This document shows, piece by piece, positions 7,238 through 15,815 of a DNA stretch of 64,000 nt (position 1 is its first letter; each line of letters begins with the position of its first letter). This stretch comes from Bacteroides pyogenes_A. GTDB lineage: Bacteria > Bacteroidota > Bacteroidia > Bacteroidales > Bacteroidaceae. The translations under genes and the position numbers were made by a program. Below the pieces are notes generated by a model. The model saw only the letters and a list, made by a program, of their open reading frames with translations, had not been told where the DNA came from and ran no database searches. Location: the NCBI RefSeq assembly GCF_048595595.1, contig NZ_CP184347.1; one strand, 5' to 3'.

Positions 7238-9283
7238 ATGAAAAAATACATGATAGAGATGATGGCCTCCGCTATGTTGTTTGCCTCTTGCGGAGGCATC
7301 AAAAAAGAAACATCCGAAAACGGAAAAAACGAATATATAGTGGAACAATTTGCAGATTTACAAATATTAAGGTATAAAGTTCCCGGTTTTGAGGAGCTGA
7401 CGTTGAAGCAAAAGGAATTGGTGTATTATTTAACGCAGGCAGCACTTGAGGGGAGGGATATTCTGTTCGACCAGAACGGAAAATACAACCTGAGGATACG
7501 GCGGATGCTTGAAGCTGTATACACGAACTATCAGGGCAATAAAACAAACTCTGATTTCAAGAATATGGAAGTTTACCTGAAAAGAGTCTGGTTTTCAAAT
7601 GGTATTCATCATCATTACGGTTCAGAGAAATTTGTGCCGCACTTTTCGCAGGAATTCTTGCGAGAAGCTGTGTTGAATGTTGATTCGAAGGAGCTTCCAC
7701 TGGCCGATGGGCAAACAGCTTCGCAATTATGCGATGAGCTTTTCCCCGTGATCTTCGATGCTTCTGTCATGCCCAAGCGGGTGAATCAGACTGATGGAGA
7801 AGACTTGTTGCTCACATCAGCTTGCAATTACTACGATGGAGTAACCCAGCAAGAAGCGGAAAAGTTTTATAATTCGATGAAAGATCCTAAAGATGAGACT
7901 CCCGTTTCTTACGGACTGAACAGCCGCCTGGTGAAAGAAGAGGGTAAGATAAAAGAGAAGACATGGAAAGTGGGCGGACTATATACAGAGGCCATTGAAA
8001 AGATCGTTCATTGGTTGAAAAAGGCGGAAAACGTGGCGGAGAATGATACGCAAAAAGCTGTAATCGGGAAATTGATTCGTTTTTATGAAACCGGCAGCTT
8101 GAAAGATTTCGACGAGTACGCTATCCTTTGGGTCAAAGATTTGGATTCCCGCATTGATTTTGTGAACGGCTTCACTGAAACCTATGGCGATCCGTTGGGA
8201 ATGAAAGCCAGTTGGGAGTCTCTGGTCAATTTTAAAGACCTCGAAGCTACCCGCCGGACAGAGATTATCAGCAGTAACGCGCAATGGTTCGAAAGAAATT
8301 CTCCGGTAGACGATTCCTTCAAGAAAGAGGAGGTGAAGGGTGTTTCGGCTAAAGTAATTACTGCGGCTATCCTTGCCGGCGATTTGTATCCTGCCACGGC
8401 CATCGGTATAAATCTTCCCAATGCCAACTGGATTAGGGCTCATCACGGGTCGAAATCGGTTACGATAGGAAATATTACGGATGCTTACAACAAAGCCGCT
8501 CATGGCAACGGGTTTAACGAAGAGTTCGTGTATAGCGATGAAGAGAAACAGCTGATCGATAAATACGGAGATTTGACCGGAGAACTTCATACCGATTTGC
8601 ATGAATGCTTGGGGCACGGTTCTGGAAAGTTGCTTCCGGGAGTCGATCCGGATGCGCTGAAAGCTTATGGTTCTACCATCGAAGAGGCGCGTGCCGACTT
8701 GTTCGGACTATATTACGTCGCCGATCCGAAGTTGGTGGAACTGAAGCTTGTTCCTGATGCGGATGCCTATAAAGCCGAATACTATACATTTCTTATGAAC
8801 GGTTTGATGACTCAGCTAGTACGTATCCTGCCGGGGAATGAGATCGAAGAGGCTCACATGCGTAACCGGCAATTGATTGCCCGTTGGGTGTTTGAAAAGG
8901 CTTCGACGGATAAAGCTGTGGAAATGATCGAAAAGAACGGGAAAACATACGTGGTGGTAAACGATTATCAGAAAGTCCGTACTTTGTTCGGTGAACTTCT
9001 GGCGGAAATCCAGCGAATCAAGTCGACGGGTGATTTTAATGCGGCACGCTCGTTGGTGGAGAAGTATGCGGTGAAAGTAGACCCCGTATTGCATGCCGAG
9101 GTGTTGGAGCGTTACAAACGATTAAATCTGGCTCCTTACAAAGGATTTGTAAATCCTAAATATGAATTGGCCACAGACAAGAATGGAAACGTTATGGATG
9201 TGACCGTTTCTTACGACGAGGGATATGCCGAACAAATGTTGCGTTATAGCCGCGACTATTCTCCGCTGCCCTCTGTAAACTAA
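7238..9283 (+). CDS. Dipeptidyl peptidase III-type metallopeptidase (M49), lipoprotein
   Basis: 681 residues. Residues near 455-460 read HECLGHGSG, the HEXXGH zinc motif of family M49 (His455, His460, catalytic Glu456). About 25 residues later comes IEEARADLFGLYYV, the counterpart of EECRAE, with Glu483 as third zinc ligand. M49 enzymes release dipeptides from peptide N-termini. Unlike cytosolic eukaryotic DPP III, the N-terminus MKKYMIEMMASAMLFASCGG carries a lipobox (FASC), so a periplasmic or surface lipoprotein is expected. The Cys inside HECLGH also occurs in Bacteroides DPP III. The DNA-alkylation-repair-like gene starts 15 nt downstream and may be co-transcribed. Confidence 0.93.
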   Translation: MKKYMIEMMASAMLFASCGGIKKETSENGKNEYIVEQFADLQILRYKVPGFEELTLKQKELVYYLTQAALEGRDILFDQNGKYNLRIRRMLEAVYTNYQGNKTNSDFKNMEVYLKRVWFSNGIHHHYGSEKFVPHFSQEFLREAVLNVDSKELPLADGQTASQLCDELFPVIFDASVMPKRVNQTDGEDLLLTSACNYYDGVTQQEAEKFYNSMKDPKDETPVSYGLNSRLVKEEGKIKEKTWKVGGLYTEAIEKIVHWLKKAENVAENDTQKAVIGKLIRFYETGSLKDFDEYAILWVKDLDSRIDFVNGFTETYGDPLGMKASWESLVNFKDLEATRRTEIISSNAQWFERNSPVDDSFKKEEVKGVSAKVITAAILAGDLYPATAIGINLPNANWIRAHHGSKSVTIGNITDAYNKAAHGNGFNEEFVYSDEEKQLIDKYGDLTGELHTDLHECLGHGSGKLLPGVDPDALKAYGSTIEEARADLFGLYYVADPKLVELKLVPDADAYKAEYYTFLMNGLMTQLVRILPGNEIEEAHMRNRQLIARWVFEKASTDKAVEMIEKNGKTYVVVNDYQKVRTLFGELLAEIQRIKSTGDFNAARSLVEKYAVKVDPVLHAEVLERYKRLNLAPYKGFVNPKYELATDKNGNVMDVTVSYDEGYAEQMLRYSRDYSPLPSVN

Positions 9284-9298
9284 TGCTTATATTTAAAT

Positions 9299-9961
9299 AT
9301 GGATATAAAAGAACAACTAAAAGAAATCAAGACACAGCTCCGTTTATCTATGAACGGAGCTGTATCCCAAAGCATGCGAGAGAAAGGATTGACGTATAAA
9401 CTGAATTTTGGAGTGGAACTTCCGCGTATAAAAGCTATCGCCGCCGGATACGAGAAAAGTCATGATTTGGCGCAAGCCTTATGGAAAGAAGATATACGCG
9501 AATGCAAAATTCTGGCGGGAATGTTGCAACCCATTGATACTTTTTATCCGGAGATTGCCGATATTTGGGTGGAATCTATCCGGAATACAGAAATTGCGGA
9601 ACTGACCTGTATGAATCTTTTCCAGCATTTGCCTTACGCTCCGGCCAAATCTTTTCATTGGATAGCCGATGAGAGGGAGTATGTGCAGGTTTGCGGTTTT
9701 TTGACTATTGCCCGGCTTCTGGTGAAAAAAGGAGATATGACCGAAAGAGCTTCCGGTGAACTCCTCGATCAAGCCATCTGTGCAATACATTCGGAAAGTC
9801 ATACCGTACGAAACGCAGCCATGCTGGCCATCAGGAAGTATATGCAACACAGCGAAGAACATGCTTTCAGGGCATGTCGTCTGGTGGAAAAAATGTCCGA
9901 TTCTTGCACGGAAGCCGAACAGATGCTGTATAATATGGTGCGTCAGGAGGTAGACAGGTGA
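9299..9961 (+). CDS. DNA alkylation repair-like HEAT-repeat protein
   Basis: A 220-residue, largely helical protein with no signal peptide. The pattern LAQALWKEDIRECKILAGML near residue 60, followed by repeated Leu/Ala helices, resembles the AlkD-like HEAT-repeat DNA glycosylase family (PF08713 type). In that family this segment precedes the DNA-binding concave face. The catalytic Asp of AlkD cannot be assigned with certainty, so this could be a non-catalytic family member. It lies 15 nt downstream of the DPP III gene and ahead of the fur promoter. Confidence 0.6.
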   Translation: MDIKEQLKEIKTQLRLSMNGAVSQSMREKGLTYKLNFGVELPRIKAIAAGYEKSHDLAQALWKEDIRECKILAGMLQPIDTFYPEIADIWVESIRNTEIAELTCMNLFQHLPYAPAKSFHWIADEREYVQVCGFLTIARLLVKKGDMTERASGELLDQAICAIHSESHTVRNAAMLAIRKYMQHSEEHAFRACRLVEKMSDSCTEAEQMLYNMVRQEVDR

Positions 9962-10033
9962 TACATGGCCGATATACTTGTCACAGAATGTGGAGATATA
10001 TCGGCTTTCCATTTTGATAAATATTCAAAAACC

Positions 10034-10064
10034 TTTTGCTTTCCGCAAAAAACGCTTAACTTTG
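10034..10064 (+). promoter_or_regulatory. fur-purA promoter (-33 TTTTG, -7 TAACTTTG)
   Basis: TTTTG at 10034-10038 and TAACTTTG at 10057-10064 are separated by 18 bp, matching the Bacteroides consensus. The site fixes the fur start at the ATG at 10088, 24 nt downstream; frames starting upstream would overlap the promoter. Confidence 0.7.
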
Positions 10065-10087
10065 TTGGCGCTAATTTTGTGCTGCTG

Positions 10088-10576
10088 ATGGAAACTCGAA
10101 ATGTGAAAGATACGGTCAGGCAGATATTCACTGAATATCTTACAGCGAACGGGCATCGCAAGACCCCCGAACGATATGCTATACTTGATACTATTTATTC
10201 CATCGATGGACATTTTGATATTGATATGCTCTATCTCAGAATGATGGAGCAAGAAAACTTCCGGGTAAGCCGCGCAACGCTTTACAATACCATTATTCTG
10301 CTTATCAATGCCCGTCTGGTCATCAAACACCAGTTCGGAACTTCCTCCCAATACGAGAAATCATACAATCGCGAAACGCACCATCATCAGATATGTACTC
10401 AGTGTGGCAAGGTTACCGAATTTCAGGATACCGAGTTGAAACGCGCCATTGAGAATACGAAGCTAAACCGCTTCCAGCTTTCGCATTATACATTGTATGT
10501 GTACGGGTTGTGCAGCAAATGCGACAAGGCGAATAAAAGAAAGAGAGTAAATAACAACAATAAGAAAAAAAAATGA
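10088..10576 (+). CDS. fur: Fur-family transcriptional regulator
   Basis: 162 residues from the ATG at 10088. The N-terminal winged helix contains HRKTPERYAILDTIYSIDGHFD and VSRATLYNTIILL (recognition helix). The dimerisation domain carries THHHQICTQCGKV, and a second pair CSKC lies near the C-terminus; together these give a structural zinc site of two CxxC motifs. Fur proteins use Fe(II) (or peroxide, for PerR) to repress iron-uptake and stress genes. Which metal is sensed cannot be read here. The basic tail KRKRVNNNNKKKK is unusual. The stop codon overlaps the purA start (ATGA), so the two genes are translationally coupled. Confidence 0.88.
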   Translation: METRNVKDTVRQIFTEYLTANGHRKTPERYAILDTIYSIDGHFDIDMLYLRMMEQENFRVSRATLYNTIILLINARLVIKHQFGTSSQYEKSYNRETHHHQICTQCGKVTEFQDTELKRAIENTKLNRFQLSHYTLYVYGLCSKCDKANKRKRVNNNNKKKK

Positions 10577-11841
10577 AATTAGATGTTCTATTAGGATTAC
10601 AATGGGGTGATGAAGGTAAAGGAAAAGTAGTCGATGTTTTAACACCCGGATACGATGTAATCGCTCGCTTTCAAGGCGGACCGAATGCCGGTCACACACT
10701 TGAGTTCGAAGGGCAGAAATATGTGCTTCGCTCCATTCCTTCTGGAATTTTTCAGGGGGATAAACTAAATATTATTGGGAACGGTGTGGTGCTTGATCCG
10801 GCATTGTTCAAAGCTGAGGCCGAAGCGCTCGAAGCGTCAGGACATCTTTTGAAAGAGCGTTTGCACATTTCGAAAAAAGCGCATCTCATTCTTCCTACAC
10901 ACCGTTTGTTAGATGTTGCTTATGAGGCTGTCAAAGGAGACGCTAAAGTAGGTACTACCGGAAAGGGAATCGGTCCTACTTATACCGATAAGGTCAGTCG
11001 AAACGGTATCCGTGTAGGAGATATACTGCATGGGTTCGAACGGAAATACGCAGTTGCGAAAGCGCGTCACGAGCAAATTCTGAAAAGCCTGAACTATGAA
11101 TACGACCTTACTGAGCAGGAAAAGGCCTGGATGGAAGGTGTAGAATATTTGAAACAATTCTTTTTGGTGGACAGTGAGCATGAAATCAACAATTTCCTGA
11201 GGGAAGGAAAGAGCGTACTTTGCGAGGGTGCCCAAGGGACAATGCTTGATATCGATTTCGGTTCTTACCCGTTTGTGACCTCTTCCAATACAGTCTGTGC
11301 CGGTGCATGCACGGGGCTTGGAGTGGCTCCGAACCGTATCGGTGAAGTTTACGGTATTTTCAAAGCGTATTGTACGCGTGTGGGAGCTGGACCGTTCCCG
11401 ACGGAGCTGTTTGACGAAACCGGCGACAAGATGTGTACGCTCGGACATGAGTTCGGTTCGGTGACAGGACGTAAGCGCCGTTGCGGATGGATCGATTTGG
11501 TTGCCTTGAAGTATTCCGTAATGGTTAACGGTGTGACCAAACTCATTATGATGAAGAGTGATGTGCTCGATACTTTCCAGACGATCAAGGCTTGTGTAGC
11601 TTACCGATTGAATGGTGAGGAGATCGATTATTTCCCTTATGATATCGAAGAAAATTTGGAGCCTGTATATGCCGAACTTCCCGGATGGATGACGGATATG
11701 ACTAAAATGAAGAGCGAAGATGAGTTCCCCGAAGAATTCAATGCATACCTGACATTCCTGGAAGAACAGCTCGGCGTAAAAATCAAGATTGTGTCTGTAG
11801 GGCCGGACAGAGAGCAGACTATTGAGCGTTATACGGAATAA
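10573..11841 (+). CDS. purA: Adenylosuccinate synthase
   Basis: 422 residues, normal length for PurA, which joins IMP and aspartate using GTP in the first committed step of AMP synthesis. The N-terminus has the signature GLQWGDEGKGKVVDVL (with the catalytic Asp) and GPNAGHTLEF (catalytic His). Further family blocks are VGTTGKGIGPTYTDK, GAQGTMLDIDFGSYPFVTSS and TGRKRRCGWIDL. The start overlaps the fur stop by 4 nt. A terminator hairpin follows at 11872-11915. Confidence 0.98.
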   Translation: MKLDVLLGLQWGDEGKGKVVDVLTPGYDVIARFQGGPNAGHTLEFEGQKYVLRSIPSGIFQGDKLNIIGNGVVLDPALFKAEAEALEASGHLLKERLHISKKAHLILPTHRLLDVAYEAVKGDAKVGTTGKGIGPTYTDKVSRNGIRVGDILHGFERKYAVAKARHEQILKSLNYEYDLTEQEKAWMEGVEYLKQFFLVDSEHEINNFLREGKSVLCEGAQGTMLDIDFGSYPFVTSSNTVCAGACTGLGVAPNRIGEVYGIFKAYCTRVGAGPFPTELFDETGDKMCTLGHEFGSVTGRKRRCGWIDLVALKYSVMVNGVTKLIMMKSDVLDTFQTIKACVAYRLNGEEIDYFPYDIEENLEPVYAELPGWMTDMTKMKSEDEFPEEFNAYLTFLEEQLGVKIKIVSVGPDREQTIERYTE

Positions 11842-11871
11842 TTGTTATTTAAAATACTAAAATCTAAAAAC

Positions 11872-11921
11872 AGACCTCATTTCGCTTTCCTTTTATAAAA
11901 GAGCAGGTGAGGTCTTCTTTT
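11872..11921 (+). terminator. Terminator after purA
   Basis: Outer arms AGACCTCA (11872-11879) and TGAGGTCT (11908-11915) enclose an inner CTTTTATAAAAG palindrome, followed by TCTTTTCT. The hairpin closes just upstream of the fucosidase start. Confidence 0.6.
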
Positions 11922-11929
11922 CTACTATC

Positions 11930-13231
11930 ATGAAACACGTTATTACTTTGCTTTTGTTATTCGGAATGAGCTTGAGTACTTCGGCTCAGAATTCTTATCG
12001 TCCTTCTGCGGAAAATATCAAAGCCCGTGAAGAGTTTCAGGATAATAAGTTCGGCATTTTTCTTCATTGGGGGCTGTATGCCATGCTCGCCACGGGTGAG
12101 TGGACAATGACAAACAAAGACTTGAATTATCAGGAATATGCCAAACTGGCAGGCGGCTTTTATCCTTCTAAGTTTAATGCGGAGCAATGGGTAGAAGCTA
12201 TTAAGGCTTCCGGAGCAAAGTATATCTGCTTTACTACACGTCATCACGAAGGATTTTCTATGTTCGATACCCGCTATTCGGACTACAATGTAGTGAAAGC
12301 TACTCCTTTCAAACGGGATATTGTGAAAGAACTGGCGGATGCTTGCGCCAAATACGGTATCAAACTCCATCTCTATTACTCTCATCTCGACTGGGCACGA
12401 GAAGATTATCCGTGGGGGCGTACCGGACGTGGTACGGGACGCTCGAATCCGAAAGGAGACTGGCCGACTTATTATCAGTTCATGAATAATCAGCTGACGG
12501 AACTGCTGACCAACTACGGACCCATAGGCGCCGTTTGGTTCGACGGATGGTGGGATCAGGATCAGAATCCCGGATTTGATTGGGAGCTTCTCCGACAGTA
12601 TGAATTGATTCATAGGCTTCAACCGGCTTGTTTGATAGGGAACAACCATCATCAGACACCTTTCGACGGAGAGGACATTCAGATATTCGAGCGCGACCTG
12701 CCCGGTGAAAACAAAGCGGGCCTTTCGGGACAGAGCATCAGCCGGCTGCCGTTGGAAACTTGCGAAACCATGAACGGGATGTGGGGATATAAGATGACCG
12801 ACCAGAATTATAAATCCGCCAAGACACTGATTCATTACTTGGTGAAGGCTGCCGGAAAGAACGCCAATCTGCTGATGAATATCGGTCCCCAACCCGATGG
12901 CGAACTGCCTGCCGTAGCGGTGCAGCGATTGAAAGAAGTAGGAGAGTGGATGAAGCAATACGGTGAGACGATTTACGGAACGAGAGGCGGTATGGTGGAT
13001 CCGCACGATTGGGGAGTGACAACGCAAAAGGGCAATAAACTTTACGTGCATATTCTTTCTCTGCAAGATAAAGCGTTGTTTTTGCCTTTGACAGAGCGAA
13101 AGGTGAAAAAGGCGATTTTGTTTAAAGACGGTTCGCCCGTCCGCTTCTCAAAGAGCAGGAACGGAGTTTTGCTTGAATTTTCAGAAGTACCTCAAGACAT
13201 CGACTGTGTGGTTGAGTTGGTAATAGAATGA
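11930..13231 (+). CDS. Alpha-L-fucosidase, GH29 family
   Basis: 433 residues with a cleavable signal (MKHVITLLLLFGMSLSTSAQ), so probably periplasmic. GH29 hallmarks: FGIFLHWGLYAM near residue 45, YICFTTRHHEGFSMFDT near 100 (substrate-binding His-His), LHLYYSHLDW, and GAVWFDGWWDQ near 205, whose first Asp is the expected nucleophile. A smaller C-terminal beta domain follows from about 350. The family removes terminal L-fucose from glycans such as mucin or milk oligosaccharides. It stands alone between purA and the YugP-like gene, without a SusC/D pair beside it. Confidence 0.93.
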   Translation: MKHVITLLLLFGMSLSTSAQNSYRPSAENIKAREEFQDNKFGIFLHWGLYAMLATGEWTMTNKDLNYQEYAKLAGGFYPSKFNAEQWVEAIKASGAKYICFTTRHHEGFSMFDTRYSDYNVVKATPFKRDIVKELADACAKYGIKLHLYYSHLDWAREDYPWGRTGRGTGRSNPKGDWPTYYQFMNNQLTELLTNYGPIGAVWFDGWWDQDQNPGFDWELLRQYELIHRLQPACLIGNNHHQTPFDGEDIQIFERDLPGENKAGLSGQSISRLPLETCETMNGMWGYKMTDQNYKSAKTLIHYLVKAAGKNANLLMNIGPQPDGELPAVAVQRLKEVGEWMKQYGETIYGTRGGMVDPHDWGVTTQKGNKLYVHILSLQDKALFLPLTERKVKKAILFKDGSPVRFSKSRNGVLLEFSEVPQDIDCVVELVIE

Positions 13232-13253
13232 TTTTTTAGCTAATTCTTCCTAA

Positions 13254-13292
13254 AATGCCGGGGAGACTTTTCGGCATTCGTTCTTTCCTCTT
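13254..13292 (+). terminator. Weak terminator after fucosidase gene
   Basis: AATGCCG (13254-13260) pairs with CGGCATT (13272-13278) around an 11-nt loop, followed by a pyrimidine-rich run. The stem is short, so the call is tentative. Confidence 0.45.
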
Positions 13293-13359
13293 ATTTTTGG
13301 CAAGCGATTTGTGTATTAACGGTAAAGTGTAGAATATAATAAATTAATAAATAGAAATT

Positions 13360-14055
13360 ATGGGAAATGGAGTTATAGGAATCCAATGGATTATATTTAT
13401 CGGTGTGGCTTTAGTGAGTTGGCTGGTTCAGATGAATCTCCAACGTAAATTCAAGAAATATTCGAAGATAGCTACGGGCAATGGGATGACCGGACGAGAT
13501 GTGGCTTTGAAAATGCTTCACGATAATGGTATATACGATGTGCAGGTGACGCATGTACGCGGTCAGTTGACCGACCATTACAATCCGGTGAACAAAACCG
13601 TGAATTTGAGTGAGGGGGTGTACGAGAGCAACAGCATCATGGCTGCCGCTGTGGCAGCTCATGAGTGCGGACACGCCGTTCAGCATGCACGTATGTATGC
13701 ACCGTTGAAAATGCGCAGCGCTTTGGTGCCGGTGGTGAACTTTGCTTCTTCCATTATGGCTTGGGTATTGTTGGCAGGAATAATGCTGGTGAATACATTT
13801 CCGCAACTGCTATTGGCAGGTATCGTTTTGTTTGCCACAACCACGTTGTTCAGTTTCATTACACTGCCGGTAGAAATAAATGCAAGTAAGCGCGCGTTGG
13901 TGTGGCTGAACTCTTCCGGCATTACCAATTCGTTCAATCATTCGCAGGCGGAAGACGCGCTTCGTTCCGCTGCTTATACGTATGTGGTTGCCGCTTTGGG
14001 TTCGTTGGCTACCTTGGTTTACTATATTTTAATTTTCATGGGAAGAAGAGACTGA
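13360..14055 (+). CDS. YugP-type membrane zinc metallopeptidase
   Basis: 231 residues. An N-terminal hydrophobic segment (IQWIIFIGVALVSWLVQM) is followed by a cytoplasmic-type domain with VAAHECGHAVQHA near residue 105, an HEXXH zinc motif characteristic of the Zn_peptidase_2/YugP family (PF04298). Two to three transmembrane segments follow (FASSIMAWVLLAGIMLVN, LLLAGIVLFATTTLFSFI, and the C-terminal AALGSLATLVYYILIFM). The physiological substrate is not known for most members. It precedes hisS, which has its own promoter. Confidence 0.88.
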   Translation: MGNGVIGIQWIIFIGVALVSWLVQMNLQRKFKKYSKIATGNGMTGRDVALKMLHDNGIYDVQVTHVRGQLTDHYNPVNKTVNLSEGVYESNSIMAAAVAAHECGHAVQHARMYAPLKMRSALVPVVNFASSIMAWVLLAGIMLVNTFPQLLLAGIVLFATTTLFSFITLPVEINASKRALVWLNSSGITNSFNHSQAEDALRSAAYTYVVAALGSLATLVYYILIFMGRRD

Positions 14056-14098
14056 GAAATATGTAAGACTCAGTTTAGGCATATTCGATAATTTGCCG

Positions 14099-14107
14099 TA
14101 ACTTTGC
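14099..14107 (+). promoter_or_regulatory. hisS promoter -7 box
   Basis: TAACTTTGC matches TAnnTTTG plus the favoured pyrimidine. Transcription would begin near 14112-14115, which rules out a TTG start at 14104 and favours the ATG at 14137. Confidence 0.65.
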
Positions 14108-14136
14108 GCATTAAAATGCGATTTAATAGAAAAGAC

Positions 14137-15504
14137 ATGGCAGCAAAACCAAGTATTCCAAAAGGTACGCGTGATTTCTCGCCGGTAGAAATGGCGAAGC
14201 GTAATTATATATTCGATACGATTCGTGATGTATATCATCTGTATGGTTTTCAGCAGATAGAAACTCCGTCGATGGAGATGCTTTCTACCCTGATGGGAAA
14301 ATACGGAGATGAAGGCGATAAGCTTCTTTTTAAGATTCAGAACTCCGGAGATTATTTTTCGGGGATTACCGATGAAGAACTTTTGAGCCGCAATGCCGCT
14401 AAGCTGGCAAGCAAATTTTGCGAAAAAGGTTTGCGTTATGACTTGACCGTTCCCTTTGCCCGCTATGTGGTGATGCACAGGGAAGATATAGCATTCCCTT
14501 TCAAACGCTATCAGATTCAGCCCGTTTGGCGTGCCGATCGTCCGCAAAAGGGACGTTACCGGGAGTTTTATCAGTGCGATGCCGATGTGGTGGGCAGCGA
14601 TTCGTTGGTGAACGAGGTGGAATTGATGCAGATCATCGATACTGTGTTCAGCCGTTTCGGCATCCGTGTGTGCATTAAGATCAACAACCGGAAGATTTTG
14701 TCGGGAATCGCCGAAATTATCGGTGAAGCCGATAAGATAGTCGATATTACGGTAGCCATCGACAAGCTCGATAAAATCGGTCTCGACAATGTGAACGCCG
14801 AATTGAAGGAAAAAGGCATCGGCGAAGAAGCGATAGCCAAGCTGCAACCGATTATTTTGCTGAGCGGCACGAATGCGGAGAAATTGGCTACTTTGAAAGA
14901 AGTTTTGTCCGCCAGCGAAATTGGTCTGAAAGGTGTAGAGGAGAGCGAGTTTATTCTTCGTACGCTTCAAACCATGAACCTGAAGAATGAGATAGAGCTG
15001 GACCTGACGTTGGCGCGCGGACTGAATTATTATACGGGCGCTATCTTTGAAGTGAAAGCGTTGGACGTACAAATAGGCAGCATTACCGGCGGCGGGCGTT
15101 ACGACAACCTGACCGGAGTGTTCGGCATGGCAGGCGTGTCCGGAGTAGGTATTTCGTTTGGAGCAGACCGTATCTTCGATGTGTTGAATCAACTCGACCT
15201 TTATCCGAAAGAAGCGGTGAACGGCACGGAAATCATGTTTGTCAACTTCGGTGAAAAAGAGGCGGCCTTTTCTATGAATATGCTTGCTAAACTACGTGCC
15301 GCAGGCATTCGTGCGGAAATATTCCCCGACAGCGCCAAAATGAAAAAGCAAATGGGTTATGCCAACGCAAAGCAGATTCCTTTTGTGGCTATAGTCGGAG
15401 AAAATGAAATGAACGAAGGAAAGGCGATGCTTAAGAATATGGAGTCCGGAGAGCAACAGCTTGTTTCGGTGGAAGAACTGATTGCAAAGCTTCAGGGAAA
15501 TTGA
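14137..15504 (+). CDS. hisS: Histidine-tRNA ligase
   Basis: 455 residues from the ATG at 14137 (MAAKPSIPKGTRDFSP). Class II synthetase motifs are clear: motif 1 around KRNYIFDTIRDVYHLYGF, motif 2 FKRYQIQPVWRADRPQKGRYREFYQCDAD (partly quoted by its RADRP core), the HisRS blocks LARGLNYYTGAIFE and GGGRYDNL, and motif 3 GVGISFGADRIFDVL. The C-terminal anticodon-binding domain follows from about 365. It charges tRNA-His with histidine in the cytoplasm. The start was chosen because the -7 promoter box overlaps any upstream alternative. Confidence 0.97.
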   Translation: MAAKPSIPKGTRDFSPVEMAKRNYIFDTIRDVYHLYGFQQIETPSMEMLSTLMGKYGDEGDKLLFKIQNSGDYFSGITDEELLSRNAAKLASKFCEKGLRYDLTVPFARYVVMHREDIAFPFKRYQIQPVWRADRPQKGRYREFYQCDADVVGSDSLVNEVELMQIIDTVFSRFGIRVCIKINNRKILSGIAEIIGEADKIVDITVAIDKLDKIGLDNVNAELKEKGIGEEAIAKLQPIILLSGTNAEKLATLKEVLSASEIGLKGVEESEFILRTLQTMNLKNEIELDLTLARGLNYYTGAIFEVKALDVQIGSITGGGRYDNLTGVFGMAGVSGVGISFGADRIFDVLNQLDLYPKEAVNGTEIMFVNFGEKEAAFSMNMLAKLRAAGIRAEIFPDSAKMKKQMGYANAKQIPFVAIVGENEMNEGKAMLKNMESGEQQLVSVEELIAKLQGN

Positions 15505-15815
15505 TACCGTTTGCTGAACACCTTGTCAGCTGTAAACCGCACATGTTGGCATCGACACTGAATCATAGAAAAACTGCTGCAAGGAATTTCATTGGTTATT
15601 GATACCAAACAAAATCTTTTGTGTTCAAAAGGTTAGTCTGAGAAGTTGATTCTTCCCATGGTATCTTTTGGCTGAATATACGACTTTGCCTATTCTCCAA
15701 TCCGCTCTTTATTTTTATTCCGGTTTCTTTATTCCGGTGTTTAAAGAGGTTTCGGGAATGCTTTTGTCTTTGATGTATATCGTTCGAATGGCTTCCGGAA
15801 AGGTTTATGGATTCT
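15505..15815. other. Convergent intergenic spacer
   Basis: A 311-nt region between the convergent hisS and hydF ends. I find no gene and no strong hairpin; the only pattern is a short duplication of TTATTCCGGT at 15715 and 15729. Confidence 0.5.

Noticed and set aside
11957..13066. Long open frame antisense to the fucosidase gene
   Set aside because: No recognisable domain, and the GH29 frame explains the sequence fully.
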